This document shows, piece by piece, positions 39,919-48,142 of a DNA stretch of 64,000 nt. The notes under the pieces are model-generated. The model saw nothing but the letters and a program-made list of their open reading frames with translations, ran no database searches and had not been told where the DNA came from. The translations under genes and the position numbers were made by a program. Numbering within the stretch: the first letter of the stretch is position 1; every line of letters begins with the position of its first letter. The stretch spans positions 1 to 64,000 of the forward strand of contig CAJJAT010000012.1 of the NCBI GenBank assembly GCA_905182175.1, in the 5' to 3' direction. The stretch comes from Flavobacteriales bacterium UBA1494. GTDB taxonomy: Bacteria; Bacteroidota; Bacteroidia; Flavobacteriales_E; Vicingaceae.

Positions 39919-40346
39919 ATGGAGATAACGTTAGAATATTGGGGCGCTTTGGCGAATCGAACTATACTGATCAGCTCTTTATTGAGTGGCTTTTCCATTA
40001 CCGTTGGAGCAAATTTATTAATCTCTGATAAAAACGATAAACTCACGAACAGGATTTTAAAATCTGCAACGCTCGCTGCAGGCTGTTTTTTAGTGACTGT
40101 GTTTTCTATGATTCAGATATCAATAATCACAACACCGGTGGCTATTTAAAAGATGTCTTACAAGAGGACTTCTTTCTGCCCCGAGTGATTGCAATGTTCA
40201 CCTTTGTAGTGGGGCTATTTTTATTGGCCATTATGATTTCGCTATCAGGTTGGACAAAATCAAAAAAAAATGGGAGATTTCCTACTTTTGTTGGAGTAGC
40301 AACACTTCTACTTATTTTTATGACCGTAATTAGAATCAATTTTTAA
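39919..40346 (+). pseudogene. Small four-helix membrane protein with a frameshift
   Basis: The first frame (MEITLEYWGALANRTILISS, two membrane helices) ends at 40149. The same protein clearly continues in a second frame from about 40135: GGYLKDVLQEDFFLPRVIAM, a third helix (VVGLFLLAIMISLSG) and a fourth ending VIRINF at 40346. Removing one frameshift near 40130-40142 would give about 142 residues. No family recognised. There is no slippery heptamer at the junction, so a mutation (or base-call error) is likelier than programmed frameshifting. Confidence 0.7.
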
Positions 40347-40355
40347 ACGAGTAAA

Positions 40356-41414
40356 ATGAAAATATCCTTATGTATAATAGTAATCCAAGTGCTTTTAATA
40401 TCGTGTAATCAGGTTGCAACAAAAGAGGTATTACTTGCGGATGATAAGATAATACTGACTGAAAAGAGTCATGATTTGTTGTTTTACAATGTTGAAAATC
40501 TGTTTGATACTTCTGACGATCCAAATACCTACGATGAGGACTTTCTACCCCATTCAAAAAAGCAATGGACGAATGAGCGTTTGCAAGACAAGATTGACAA
40601 ATTAGGAGAAGTAATATTAGCTGTAAACCGCAAAGGACCCTTGCTTATTGGCTTGGTAGAAATAGAAAACAGCTTTGTTGTTGACCAATTATTGGCGAGT
40701 AAAAGGTTAAAGAATATCGATTACAACTATGCTCACTTTGAGAGTCCGGATGAAAGAGGAATTGATGTTGCTTTAATGTATAAAGCAGAATATTTCACAG
40801 TTAAATCAAAAGAACCTCTAACAGTTAACTTAAACGATAATGACAAGACCAGAGACATTTTATACGTAATAGGCACAATTAGTGGAGAAAGTAATCTGTT
40901 CCACATTTTTGTAAACCATTGGCCGTCCCGAGGCGGAGGCGCTGAGAAAAGTGAACCCAAAAGAATATTGGCCGCAACGGTTTTAAGAGGCAAGATAGAC
41001 GAAATACGAGGTATGAATGCCGAAGCTAAAATTATTGTGATGGGAGATTTTAATGATTATCCCAATAACCAAAGTATTCGCGAAACTCTTAACGCTAACA
41101 ACACCATTTCGAACGGTGAACTTTTCAATTTGGCTTCTCAATTAGATGAGGACGATAAAGGCAGTTACAATTACAGAGGCGATTGGGGAATGTTAGATCA
41201 AATGATGGTGAGCGCAGCTGTACTTGATGAAAAGGTTGGTATGTATTCAGTTAAAAAAGAAGGGTTAAGGATATTTGACGAAGACTTTGTACTCTTTTAT
41301 GATAAAAAATACAAAGAGTCTAAACCAAGTAGAACCTACGGTGGCGATAATTATTACGGAGGATACTCAGATCATTTACCAGTATACATTAAACTTTATA
41401 GAGCCACTAAATAA
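40356..41414 (+). CDS. Endonuclease/exonuclease/phosphatase-family lipoprotein
   Basis: A 352-residue protein with a lipobox (MKISLCIIVIQVLLISCNQ), so membrane-anchored outside the cytoplasm. The EEP catalytic set is present: NVENLFDTSDD (Asn), LVEIEN (metal Glu), ERGIDVALMY, VNHWPSRGGGAEKSE, MGDFNDYP (Asp/Asn) and SDHLPVYI (catalytic Asp-His). This branch, with the NVENLFD and HWPSR motifs, is common in Bacteroidota and is thought to act as extracellular nuclease or phosphodiesterase. It starts 9 bp after the frameshifted membrane protein, so they may share a transcript. Confidence 0.9.
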   Translation: MKISLCIIVIQVLLISCNQVATKEVLLADDKIILTEKSHDLLFYNVENLFDTSDDPNTYDEDFLPHSKKQWTNERLQDKIDKLGEVILAVNRKGPLLIGLVEIENSFVVDQLLASKRLKNIDYNYAHFESPDERGIDVALMYKAEYFTVKSKEPLTVNLNDNDKTRDILYVIGTISGESNLFHIFVNHWPSRGGGAEKSEPKRILAATVLRGKIDEIRGMNAEAKIIVMGDFNDYPNNQSIRETLNANNTISNGELFNLASQLDEDDKGSYNYRGDWGMLDQMMVSAAVLDEKVGMYSVKKEGLRIFDEDFVLFYDKKYKESKPSRTYGGDNYYGGYSDHLPVYIKLYRATK

Positions 41415-41593
41415 AAATCAAATTAGCCGAGGTATGTGCTATTCCTTCGACTATTGTCCAGGCAGATTACAAGGAGAAAAGCCGGTATAGCATCGAAGTA
41501 AATCTTGATCAACAAGGATTAAAAGTGGCCTTAATGAGAAGCCTAAATCCAGAGAAAATAGAAAACGAAGTAACGACCTTAAATAAAAGATAA
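41411..41593 (+). pseudogene. Relic of an unidentified gene tail
   Basis: A 60-codon frame without an ATG overlaps the end of the upstream gene and reads VQADYKEKSRYSIEVNLDQQ, then GLKVALMRSLNPEKIENEVT, to a stop at 41593. It ends 1 bp before the ATG of the ankyrin-like gene, like an operon neighbour that lost its 5' end. Family unknown. Confidence 0.5.
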
Positions 41594-41594
41594 C

Positions 41595-41884
41595 ATGTCG
41601 GGAGGAAATTGGAAAGGAATGTTTAAAGCGGTTCAAGATGGCGATTTAGGGTTGGTAGAGTATTATTTAAGAGCGGGAATTGATCCAAATTATCAGCATC
41701 CAGAATTTATGGCATCGGCTGTAGTTGAAAGTATTCGATATAACCACATGGATATTTTGGCAGAACTACTTAAAATGGGGCAGATCCAAAAATTAAAGAG
41801 ATTTTTTGTGGAGATACGCCACTCTCTGTAGCGAAGGAGAAGAACAATCAAAAAGCCATTGACTTGATTAATTCTTATCTTTAA
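41595..41884 (+). pseudogene. Short ankyrin-repeat protein with a frameshift
   Basis: The frame from 41595 gives MSGGNWKGMFKAVQDGDLGL, VEYYLRAGIDPNYQHPEF and HMDILAELLKMG, clear ankyrin repeats. At the GGGG run at about 41776 the ankyrin pattern moves to another frame: GADPKIKEIFCGDTPLSVAK, ending LINSYL at 41884. One base restored there gives a protein of about 96 residues with three repeats. Ankyrin repeats mediate protein binding. A homopolymer-run indel is the simplest explanation. Confidence 0.75.
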
Positions 41885-41910
41885 AAAATGCAATCAGAAT
41901 TACAAAAAAG

Positions 41911-42471
41911 CTAATACATTAGTTGGGGAAAAATTTCATTCTTATAAAATATTGAGGTGGAAGGAAGAGTTTTAACAAAGTTAGCTTCATCCAAAAAAAC
42001 CTCTTCTTGCTTAAATAGCATCTCTACCTGGCTCTTAGTTAAACTGAAATATTGATTTTTATCATTCAACCCATAAATAATAAGGTCATGAAAAGGCTCT
42101 AATAAACCTCTATTCACTTTAACATCTACTTTCGTTACCACTTTTTGGGCCAAATTAACACTCCACAACTCTTTAATTTTCATTATGTCATTCTGATCCC
42201 TCAGATTAACTTCAATCCATTTTTATCCCACATAAAAGTCATTTCTCCTTTTTTCGGTTAAGCCCTGCCCTGACATATAACGTGCTAAGTAAGCTAATTT
42301 AAGTGTGCTATTTTGAAGTAGATCAAAATCAGACGCTTTAACGCTTTTGTAATATTCAATTCTTTTTGGGCGGGTCATCGCTTTTTCTTCCTCCATCATT
42401 TTTGCCTCAACAGTTCCCAACAGAACTGCTAACTTCAATAGTAGAAACTTACTTAAAGCTATCGTTATCAA
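41911..42471 (-). pseudogene. Unidentified protein split by one in-frame TAA
   Basis: From the ATG at 42471 an 82-codon frame (hydrophobic N-terminus MITIALSKFLLLKLAVLLGT, then RPKRIEYYKSVKASDFDLLQ) ends at TAA 42225-42223. The same frame continues with KWIEVNLRDQNDIMKIKELW and KSQVEMLFKQEEVFLDEA to a stop at 41911. Without the stop it would be a protein of about 186 residues with a likely signal peptide. I do not recognise the family. The two halves could also be expressed separately from internal starts. Confidence 0.5.
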
Positions 42472-42521
42472 GTAATGGTTACCCTTTAAAGTCGCAAATA
42501 TTTAGAGAATAAACTAGATTG

Positions 42522-43952
42522 TCAATATACAATCAACTTCCCTTCTGTCATTTCATCCATTGCGTACTTCAGCCCTTCACGTCCTAAGCCAGAGTCTTTC
42601 ACACCTCCATACGGCATGTGGTCAATTCTAAAACCTGGTATGTTGTTCATAATAACACCGCCAACTTCTAACTCGGAAAAAGCATATTTGAAATTTTTCA
42701 GTGAATTGGTAAATACCCCTACTTGCAACCCATATTTCGAATCGTTCGACATCCGAATAGCATCTTCAAAACTATCTGCCTTTTCCAAAACCGCGACTGG
42801 GCCAAATACTTCTTCAGCAGCTACCTTCATTTTAGATGTGCTGTTGGTAATTAGTGTTGGTGCGTACAAGTTGTGCTTGTCACTCGTAATGCTTCCACCG
42901 GTAAGAATAGTCGCTCCTTCGGCTTTTGCTTCTTGCACCCAACTGTCAATTCGTTTCATGTGTCCTTTGTCGATTACAGGTCCAACCAAAACGCTTTCGT
43001 CTTGTGCATCTCCCACTTTCAAGTTACCAATAGATTCTATTAAAGCAGATTGAAAACGATCGTAGACTTTTTCGTGAACAAATATTCGCTGTGTTGAGAT
43101 GCAAATTTGACCAGCATATAGATAAGCTCCTTTTGCAATTAAATCAGAGATTGCCTTTACATCTGTGTCTTCGTCGATAATGACAGCTGCGTTTCCACCT
43201 AATTCTAGCGTCACCTTCTTCTTGCCGCAAATACTCTTCAAGTACCAGCCTACTTTGTCACTCCCTGTAAAAGACAGTTTCGCTACTCTTTCATCTTTTA
43301 CTAGCTTTTCAGCAACAGGAATGTCACAAACTAAAACATTAATTACTCCTACAGGATAACCTACTTCTTCAAACAATTCAGCAAAAGCCAAACAAGACAT
43401 TGGCGCTTGTGGTGCAGGCTTTATAACGGTTGTGCAACCTGTCGCCAAAGCAGGTGCCACTTTGTGCATTACCAAATTCAATGGAAAGTTAAACGGAGTT
43501 ATACAAGCAATTACTCCAATAGGAAATCGGTGCGTGAGTGCCATTTTCCCTTCTCCAGCTCCCCAATCCATTGGTACCATTTCACCACCAAATCGAGTCG
43601 CTTCTTCAATTGCCAACTTCAATGTCATTAAACTTCGGTCTACTTCATTGGTCGCATAAGATCTTGGTTTCCCCCCTTCATTAATAATGATATCAATGAA
43701 TTCATCTTTTCTGGCATCCAAGCGATCATATAATTTCTGCATCATCTCCGCTTTCTTGCAAGCAGACCATTTTTTTGTAATCTCGAAGGCTTCATTTGCA
43801 GCTACAATAGCATCTTCCATTTGCTGCTCCGTAGCCTGTGGAATTTTTCCAATTTCTTTGGCGTGGTATTTATCTAATACAACCAGGAACTCACCTGTTC
43901 CTTCGCTTTGCCACTTGCCTGCAATAAAGTTATGTGATTGGTACTTTTTCAT
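42522..43952 (-). CDS. NAD(P)-dependent aldehyde dehydrogenase
   Basis: A 476-residue ALDH. Asn in ITPFNFPLN stabilises the thiohemiacetal. The cofactor fold contains FTGSDKVGWYLKSICGKKKV. Glu in VTLELGGNA is the general base and Cys284 in GQICISTQR is the nucleophile. The C-terminal EEVFGPVAVL and GGVKDSGLGREG are typical. It oxidises an aldehyde to the acid; succinate semialdehyde is suggested by the decayed GABA-aminotransferase 5' end directly upstream (20 bp), but glyceraldehyde-3-phosphate or lactaldehyde are alternatives. The original operon was probably aminotransferase then dehydrogenase. Confidence 0.9.
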   Translation of the reverse strand: MKKYQSHNFIAGKWQSEGTGEFLVVLDKYHAKEIGKIPQATEQQMEDAIVAANEAFEITKKWSACKKAEMMQKLYDRLDARKDEFIDIIINEGGKPRSYATNEVDRSLMTLKLAIEEATRFGGEMVPMDWGAGEGKMALTHRFPIGVIACITPFNFPLNLVMHKVAPALATGCTTVIKPAPQAPMSCLAFAELFEEVGYPVGVINVLVCDIPVAEKLVKDERVAKLSFTGSDKVGWYLKSICGKKKVTLELGGNAAVIIDEDTDVKAISDLIAKGAYLYAGQICISTQRIFVHEKVYDRFQSALIESIGNLKVGDAQDESVLVGPVIDKGHMKRIDSWVQEAKAEGATILTGGSITSDKHNLYAPTLITNSTSKMKVAAEEVFGPVAVLEKADSFEDAIRMSNDSKYGLQVGVFTNSLKNFKYAFSELEVGGVIMNNIPGFRIDHMPYGGVKDSGLGREGLKYAMDEMTEGKLIVY

Positions 43953-43971
43953 TGTTGGTTCTGTATTTATT

Positions 43972-44271
43972 CTATTTCGTTGAATTTTTGTCTACTTCGA
44001 CTCCAACATATGGCTCATAGGTTACTACATTAAAACTGGTATGAATGTATCTCTGTGCTTGATCAATTATGGCATCAACGACTGGCTAGGGACAATGACC
44101 TGCGTTTATTACACCTATTTCTCCCGTAAAATCGATCAACTCTCTTCCATCTACATCAATTATAATTGCTCCTCTAACAGATTCAACTGTTGCAGTGTTA
44201 AAAACTCAAACACCATTGGCTACTGCATTTTTTCTTCGCTCTAAAAGCAGTTCACTATTCGACTTACTCAT
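43972..44271 (-). pseudogene. Truncated class III (GABA-type) aminotransferase
   Basis: From the ATG at 44271 one frame reads MSKSNSELLLERRKNAVANG, V, a TGA, then FNTATVESVRGAIIIDVDGR, ELIDFTGEIGVINAGHCP, a TAG, PVVDAIIDQAQRYIHTSFNV and VTYEPYVGVEVDKNS, ending at 43972. This is the N-terminal 95 residues of a 4-aminobutyrate aminotransferase-type enzyme with two nonsense codons. The remaining three quarters, including the PLP lysine, are deleted. The last codons overlap a copy of the dispersed repeat AGTCGAAGTAGACAAAA. Confidence 0.85.
43985..44007. repeat. Dispersed repeat fragment at the aminotransferase deletion junction
   Basis: TTTTTGTCTACTTCGACT here corresponds to TTTTGTCCACTTCGACT at 1450-1467, with one mismatch. 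Confidence 0.55.
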
Positions 44272-44354
44272 TTTATAATCAATTATTTACAATAAAAATT
44301 CTGCTAAACAAAAAACCTACAATTAACAGATAAATTTAGAGCAAATTATAATGT

Positions 44355-44400
44355 AAATCGTCATTTATTTTATTTGTAGCAATAAAATAAATGACGATTT
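44355..44400. promoter_or_regulatory. 20-bp perfect inverted repeat between divergent genes
   Basis: Bases 44355-44374 are the exact reverse complement of 44381-44400, with the 6-nt loop TGTAGC. It lies between the start of the aminotransferase relic (minus) and lpdA (plus, 187 bp away). There is no T tract. It could be an operator, an mRNA structure or a palindromic repeat; its position between divergent starts argues against a plain terminator. Confidence 0.6.
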
Positions 44401-44586
44401 GTTATACGAGGAAAACTTATATAAATTATTGATTTATAATAATTTATATCGAGAGTAAGTTATTAACTATGTGTTCACTTAATCAATCTTTAAATTCTCT
44501 TCTCAACTTTAAGTCAAATCGATTTATTTTTTAAGCTTTTTATTAACTTCGCTCAACTAAAATTGAACTCAATTAAATAAATATAT

Positions 44587-45975
44587 ATGGATTTTGATGT
44601 TGTTGTATTAGGAAGTGGTCCAGGAGGATATGTAACCGCTATTCGTGCTGCTCAGTTAGGTTTCAAAACTGCAGTAATTGAAAAAGAGTCGTTAGGTGGC
44701 GTTTGTTTGAACTGGGGTTGTATACCAACCAAAGCTTTATTAAAAAGTGCTAATGTATTTGAATACATTAAACATGCTGCTGATTACGGAATCGAAGTAA
44801 AGGAAAGCAAGGCGAATTTTACTGATGTAATCAAAAGAAGCAGAAGTGTTGCAAACGGAATGAGCAATGGCGTTCAATTTTTAATGAAAAAGAACAAGAT
44901 TGAGGTTGTTATGGGAACCGGAACGTTAAAACCCGGTAGGAAGGTTGAAGTAAAAATGGAGGACGGTTCCATAAAGATGGTGAACGGAAAGCACATCATT
45001 ATTGCTACAGGAACAAGATCTAGAGAATTGCCTAATCTAAAACAAGACGGTAAAAAAGTAATTGGCTACAGAGAGGCCATGACACTTGAGAAAATGCCCA
45101 AGAAAATGATTGTTGTTGGCTCTGGAGCCATTGGTGTTGAGTTTGCGTACTTCTACAATGCCATGGGTGTTGAAGTTACGATAGTAGAATACGCTCCAAA
45201 CATTGTTCCTGTTGAAGATGAAGACATTTCAAAACAATTAGCTAGAACGTTTAAGAAGAACGGAATAAAAATTAAGCTAGAATCTGAAGTAACAAATGTT
45301 GATACTTCTGGTGCAGGTTGTAAAGTGACAGTTAAGACAAAGAAAGGCGAGGAAATTATTGAAGCTGACGTTGTACTTTCTGCAGTTGGTGTTGTTGCTA
45401 ACATTGAAGGAATAGGATTAGAAGAAGTTGGCATTGCAACGGACAAAGGCAAAGTCATAGTAAATGATTACTACAAAACAAACATGGACGGATATTATGC
45501 CATTGGTGATTGCGTTCCCGGTCAAGCCTTAGCTCACGTAGCATCTGCTGAGGGTATTATCTGTGTAGAAAAAATAAAAGGAGAGCAGGTTCAACCGTTG
45601 GATTATGGAAATATTCCTGGATGTACGTATTGTTCTCCAGAAATCGCATCTGTTGGCATGACTGAAAAAGCAGCTAAAGAGGCAGGATATGAGTTAAAAG
45701 TGGGCAAGTTTCCTTTCTCTGCATCCGGTAAAGCAAGTGCTGCAGGTCATAAAGACGGTTTTGTAAAGGTTATATACGATGCAAAGTATGGTGAGCTTTT
45801 AGGAGCACACATGATTGGAGCGAACGTAACCGAAATGATTGCTGAGATTGTAGTTGCTAGAAAGTTAGAAACTACTGCTCACGAAATGTTAAAAGCAGTT
45901 CATCCGCACCCTACCATGAGTGAAGCGATAATGGAAGCTACCGCAGAAGCATATGGTGAAGTGATTCATTTGTAA
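44587..45975 (+). CDS. lpdA: Dihydrolipoyl dehydrogenase (E3)
   Basis: A full-length 462-residue FAD/NAD disulfide oxidoreductase. The FAD loop is VVVLGSGPGGYVTAIRAAQL. The redox disulfide is Cys40/Cys45 in GGVCLNWGCIPTK. The NAD-binding GSGAIGVEFAYFYNAMGVEV and the FAD Asp in YYAIGDCVPG are present. The catalytic His-Glu pair is in HPHPTMSEAIMEA near the C-terminus. It reoxidises dihydrolipoamide in pyruvate, 2-oxoglutarate and branched-chain dehydrogenase complexes. It stands alone here with its own terminator, which is common because one E3 serves several complexes. Confidence 0.95.
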   Translation: MDFDVVVLGSGPGGYVTAIRAAQLGFKTAVIEKESLGGVCLNWGCIPTKALLKSANVFEYIKHAADYGIEVKESKANFTDVIKRSRSVANGMSNGVQFLMKKNKIEVVMGTGTLKPGRKVEVKMEDGSIKMVNGKHIIIATGTRSRELPNLKQDGKKVIGYREAMTLEKMPKKMIVVGSGAIGVEFAYFYNAMGVEVTIVEYAPNIVPVEDEDISKQLARTFKKNGIKIKLESEVTNVDTSGAGCKVTVKTKKGEEIIEADVVLSAVGVVANIEGIGLEEVGIATDKGKVIVNDYYKTNMDGYYAIGDCVPGQALAHVASAEGIICVEKIKGEQVQPLDYGNIPGCTYCSPEIASVGMTEKAAKEAGYELKVGKFPFSASGKASAAGHKDGFVKVIYDAKYGELLGAHMIGANVTEMIAEIVVARKLETTAHEMLKAVHPHPTMSEAIMEATAEAYGEVIHL

Positions 45976-45994
45976 TTTTTAATTGAAAATATTT

Positions 45995-46036
45995 AATGGC
46001 TGAATAGAGTTCTTTTCTGTTCAGCCATTTTTATTT
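45995..46036 (+). terminator. Rho-independent terminator of lpdA
   Basis: AATGGCTGAA (45995-46004) pairs exactly with TTCAGCCATT (46020-46029), followed by a T-rich tail. It is 20 bp after the lpdA stop. Confidence 0.85.
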
Positions 46037-46053
46037 AAAAAGAATTGATAATT

Positions 46054-46061
46054 TACTTTTG
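46054..46061 (+). promoter_or_regulatory. Candidate -7 promoter element for the UbiA-family gene
   Basis: TACTTTTG matches TAnnTTTG and lies 46 bp upstream of the TTG start codon, just past the lpdA terminator. Confidence 0.5.
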
Positions 46062-46107
46062 ACAAAGAACAAGATTAAAAAATAGACCACTAAAAACTAA
46101 AAAATCA

Positions 46108-46959
46108 TTGAAGAACTATCTTTCTCTCATCAAGTTTAGCCACACTATTTTTGCATTGCCTTTTGCTTTGATTGGCTACTTCTTAGCTATTGAATACTCC
46201 ACCTTTAGTTTCGATACTATTTTGCTTTTAAAAGTTGTGTTTTGTATGGTATTTGCTCGAAATGCAGCCATGGCGTTTAATCGCTACATAGACAGAGACA
46301 TTGATAAGGCAAACGAAAGAACAGCTGAAATTAGAGAAATTCCAAACGGAAGCATCCAACCTAAATCTGCGTTAATTTTTGTAATTATAAATTCTGTTCT
46401 ACTTATTGCAACTACTTTCTTCATCAACAGCATTTGCTTTTATTTATCGCCTGTTGCGCTAATCGTTGTTTTGGGATACAGTTTAACAAAACGGTTCACT
46501 GCTTTGTGCCATTTGGTTTTAGGAGTAGGTCTATCGCTAGCTCCAATTGGAGCATATTTAGCAGTAACTGGCAGCTTCGCTTGGCTTCCACTCTATTTTT
46601 CTTTTGCTGTACTGTTTTGGGTAGCAGGATTTGATATGATTTATGCCTTGCAAGATGATGCGTTTGATAAAGAAATGGGATTAAATTCCATTCCAGCTAA
46701 AATTGGCAGAAAAGCTACTTTAAATTTATCAGTTTTATTTCACCTCATTACCGCAGGCTATCTAATAACTGCTGCCTACCAATCAAATGCAGGTATTTTA
46801 TTTTGGATTGGTACGATGCTCTTTCTTGGCTTACTCTCCTACCAGCACTTCATAGTTAAGCCGAATGATTTATCAAAAGTTAACCTAGCCTTTTTTACTA
46901 CCAATGGCGTTGCAAGTGTGGTGTTTTCGGTTTTTGTGATTTTGAGTTTTTATCTGTAA
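46108..46959 (+). CDS. UbiA-family prenyltransferase
   Basis: A 283-residue membrane protein with about nine helices. The two Asp-rich motifs are AFNRYIDRDIDKANERTAEI, R and GFDMIYALQDDAFDKEMGLN, which bind the magnesium-diphosphate of the prenyl donor. The start codon is TTG; no ATG exists before the first motif, and MKNYLSLIKFSHTIFALPFA is the normal family start. In Bacteroidota this 4-hydroxybenzoate octaprenyltransferase-like form usually serves menaquinone synthesis by the futalosine route (MqnP role); the aromatic substrate is inferred. It has its own promoter box after the lpdA terminator. Confidence 0.9.
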   Translation: MKNYLSLIKFSHTIFALPFALIGYFLAIEYSTFSFDTILLLKVVFCMVFARNAAMAFNRYIDRDIDKANERTAEIREIPNGSIQPKSALIFVIINSVLLIATTFFINSICFYLSPVALIVVLGYSLTKRFTALCHLVLGVGLSLAPIGAYLAVTGSFAWLPLYFSFAVLFWVAGFDMIYALQDDAFDKEMGLNSIPAKIGRKATLNLSVLFHLITAGYLITAAYQSNAGILFWIGTMLFLGLLSYQHFIVKPNDLSKVNLAFFTTNGVASVVFSVFVILSFYL

Positions 46960-47266
46960 CTCAAAAAAGCTACCTCTTTTAAAAAAGTAGACGTTTCTAA
47001 TATATAGAGTCTTAATGGTATGCAAAAATTAAGTTTACTTTCAATAAATTATAGAACCACATGCCCCTTGGCATGCAAAGCAAAAGGTAAACATGCCTTT
47101 TGTAGTTTTCTTATGCAGTGTAAGTCGGGAAGGAAAGGAAAAACTCCTGTTTTGGAGGCAAATGTCAACTCCTTGTTTATTAAAAACGATATAATAATAT
47201 TTCATGGCTTTAAAGTAGAAATATAGTAAGGCGATATTTTTAAGTTAAAGCCTTGTCCTTCATGTT
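46960..47266. other. Intergenic stretch, nothing recognisable
   Basis: A 68-codon plus-strand frame (47020-47226) is cysteine- and lysine-rich near its start and has no known pattern; I treat it as chance. The stretch separates convergent genes. A weak A/T-rich hairpin near 46965-47000 may end the prenyltransferase transcript. Confidence 0.4.
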
Positions 47267-48121
47267 CTACAAAAACACATTATTGGCCTCCGCCCTAGCC
47301 TTTTCGAACAATTCATTGTTTAGACCTAGATCTACATTGTTTTCGTTAAAGTAAGAAACTAGGTTTTCTGTCGCCATATTACCTGTTAGATCATCAGCTG
47401 CCATGGGACAACCACCAAATCCTAACATAGCTCCATCAAATCTCTTACAACCATTCTCATAAGCTGCTTTCACTTTCTCTTTCCATGTTTCAGGAGTGGT
47501 GTGCAAATGAGCTCCAATTTCTAAATCAGGATACTCTTCAATTAAAGTTGAAAATAGCCGCGAAATAATTGTTGGCTCAGAAACTCCAATTGTATCGCTT
47601 AATGCAAATATTTTAAGGTCAAATCCCTGAAGTCTGTTTATCCAATTCGCTGCAACATCTTCATGAAAAGGATCCCCATATGGATTTCCAAAACCCATAG
47701 AAATATAGGTTACTAATTCCTTATTATTCTTTACACAAAGCTCCTGTATGGCTTCTAATCTAACTAGTGACTCTTCTATACTCGAATTAGTGTTTCGTTG
47801 CTGAAACGTCTCTGAAATTGAGAATGGATAGCCTAAATATTGAATCTCCTCGAACTTGGTAGCATCCTCTGCTCCTCTCTGATTCGCTACAATTGCCAAT
47901 AATTTCGACTTTGCACCTGACAAATCAAGCTGCGCTAGAACAGCTGCTGTATCTTTTAATTGAGGAATAGATTTAGGAGAAACAAAGGAGCCAAAATCGA
48001 TGGTATCATAGCCAATTCTCAGCAAATGGTTTAGATAGTCAGCTTTTACCTTGGTAGGAATAAACTCATGGATTCCTTGCATCGCATCCCTAGGACATTC
48101 AATAATCTTTACTTGGTCCAT
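47267..48121 (-). CDS. Hydroxymethylglutaryl-CoA lyase
   Basis: A 284-residue TIM-barrel of the DRE-metallolyase superfamily. The N-terminal strand is VKIIECPRDAMQG (ECPRD in place of DVSPRD-type DGLQ). SMGFGNPYGD, FALSDTIGVSEP and IGAHLHTTPE (metal His-x-His) follow, and the catalytic Cys is in MLGFGGCPMA. It splits HMG-CoA into acetoacetate and acetyl-CoA in leucine breakdown. It lies 21 bp downstream of pyrD on the same strand, so the two are co-transcribed. An 18-bp tandem duplication covers its start codon. Confidence 0.9.
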   Translation of the reverse strand: MDQVKIIECPRDAMQGIHEFIPTKVKADYLNHLLRIGYDTIDFGSFVSPKSIPQLKDTAAVLAQLDLSGAKSKLLAIVANQRGAEDATKFEEIQYLGYPFSISETFQQRNTNSSIEESLVRLEAIQELCVKNNKELVTYISMGFGNPYGDPFHEDVAANWINRLQGFDLKIFALSDTIGVSEPTIISRLFSTLIEEYPDLEIGAHLHTTPETWKEKVKAAYENGCKRFDGAMLGFGGCPMAADDLTGNMATENLVSYFNENNVDLGLNNELFEKARAEANNVFL

Positions 48122-48141
48122 ATTCTTTACTTGGTCTATAT
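48104..48141. repeat. 18-bp tandem duplication over the HMG-CoA lyase start
   Basis: On the minus strand GAATATAGACCAAGTAAA is followed directly by GAATATGGACCAAGTAAA. The second copy supplies the start codon (MDQVK); the first has ATA in place of ATG and would read IDQVK in the same frame. Confidence 0.8.
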
Positions 48142-48142
48142 T

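Noticed and set aside
40120-40150. Programmed ribosomal frameshift in the small membrane protein
   Set aside because: No slippery heptamer or downstream stem-loop at the junction, and neighbouring genes show similar single lesions.
47020-47226. Cysteine-containing 68-codon frame as a small protein
   Set aside because: No ordered metal-binding spacing, no recognisable family, and no promoter-like sequence noticed next to it; probably chance.
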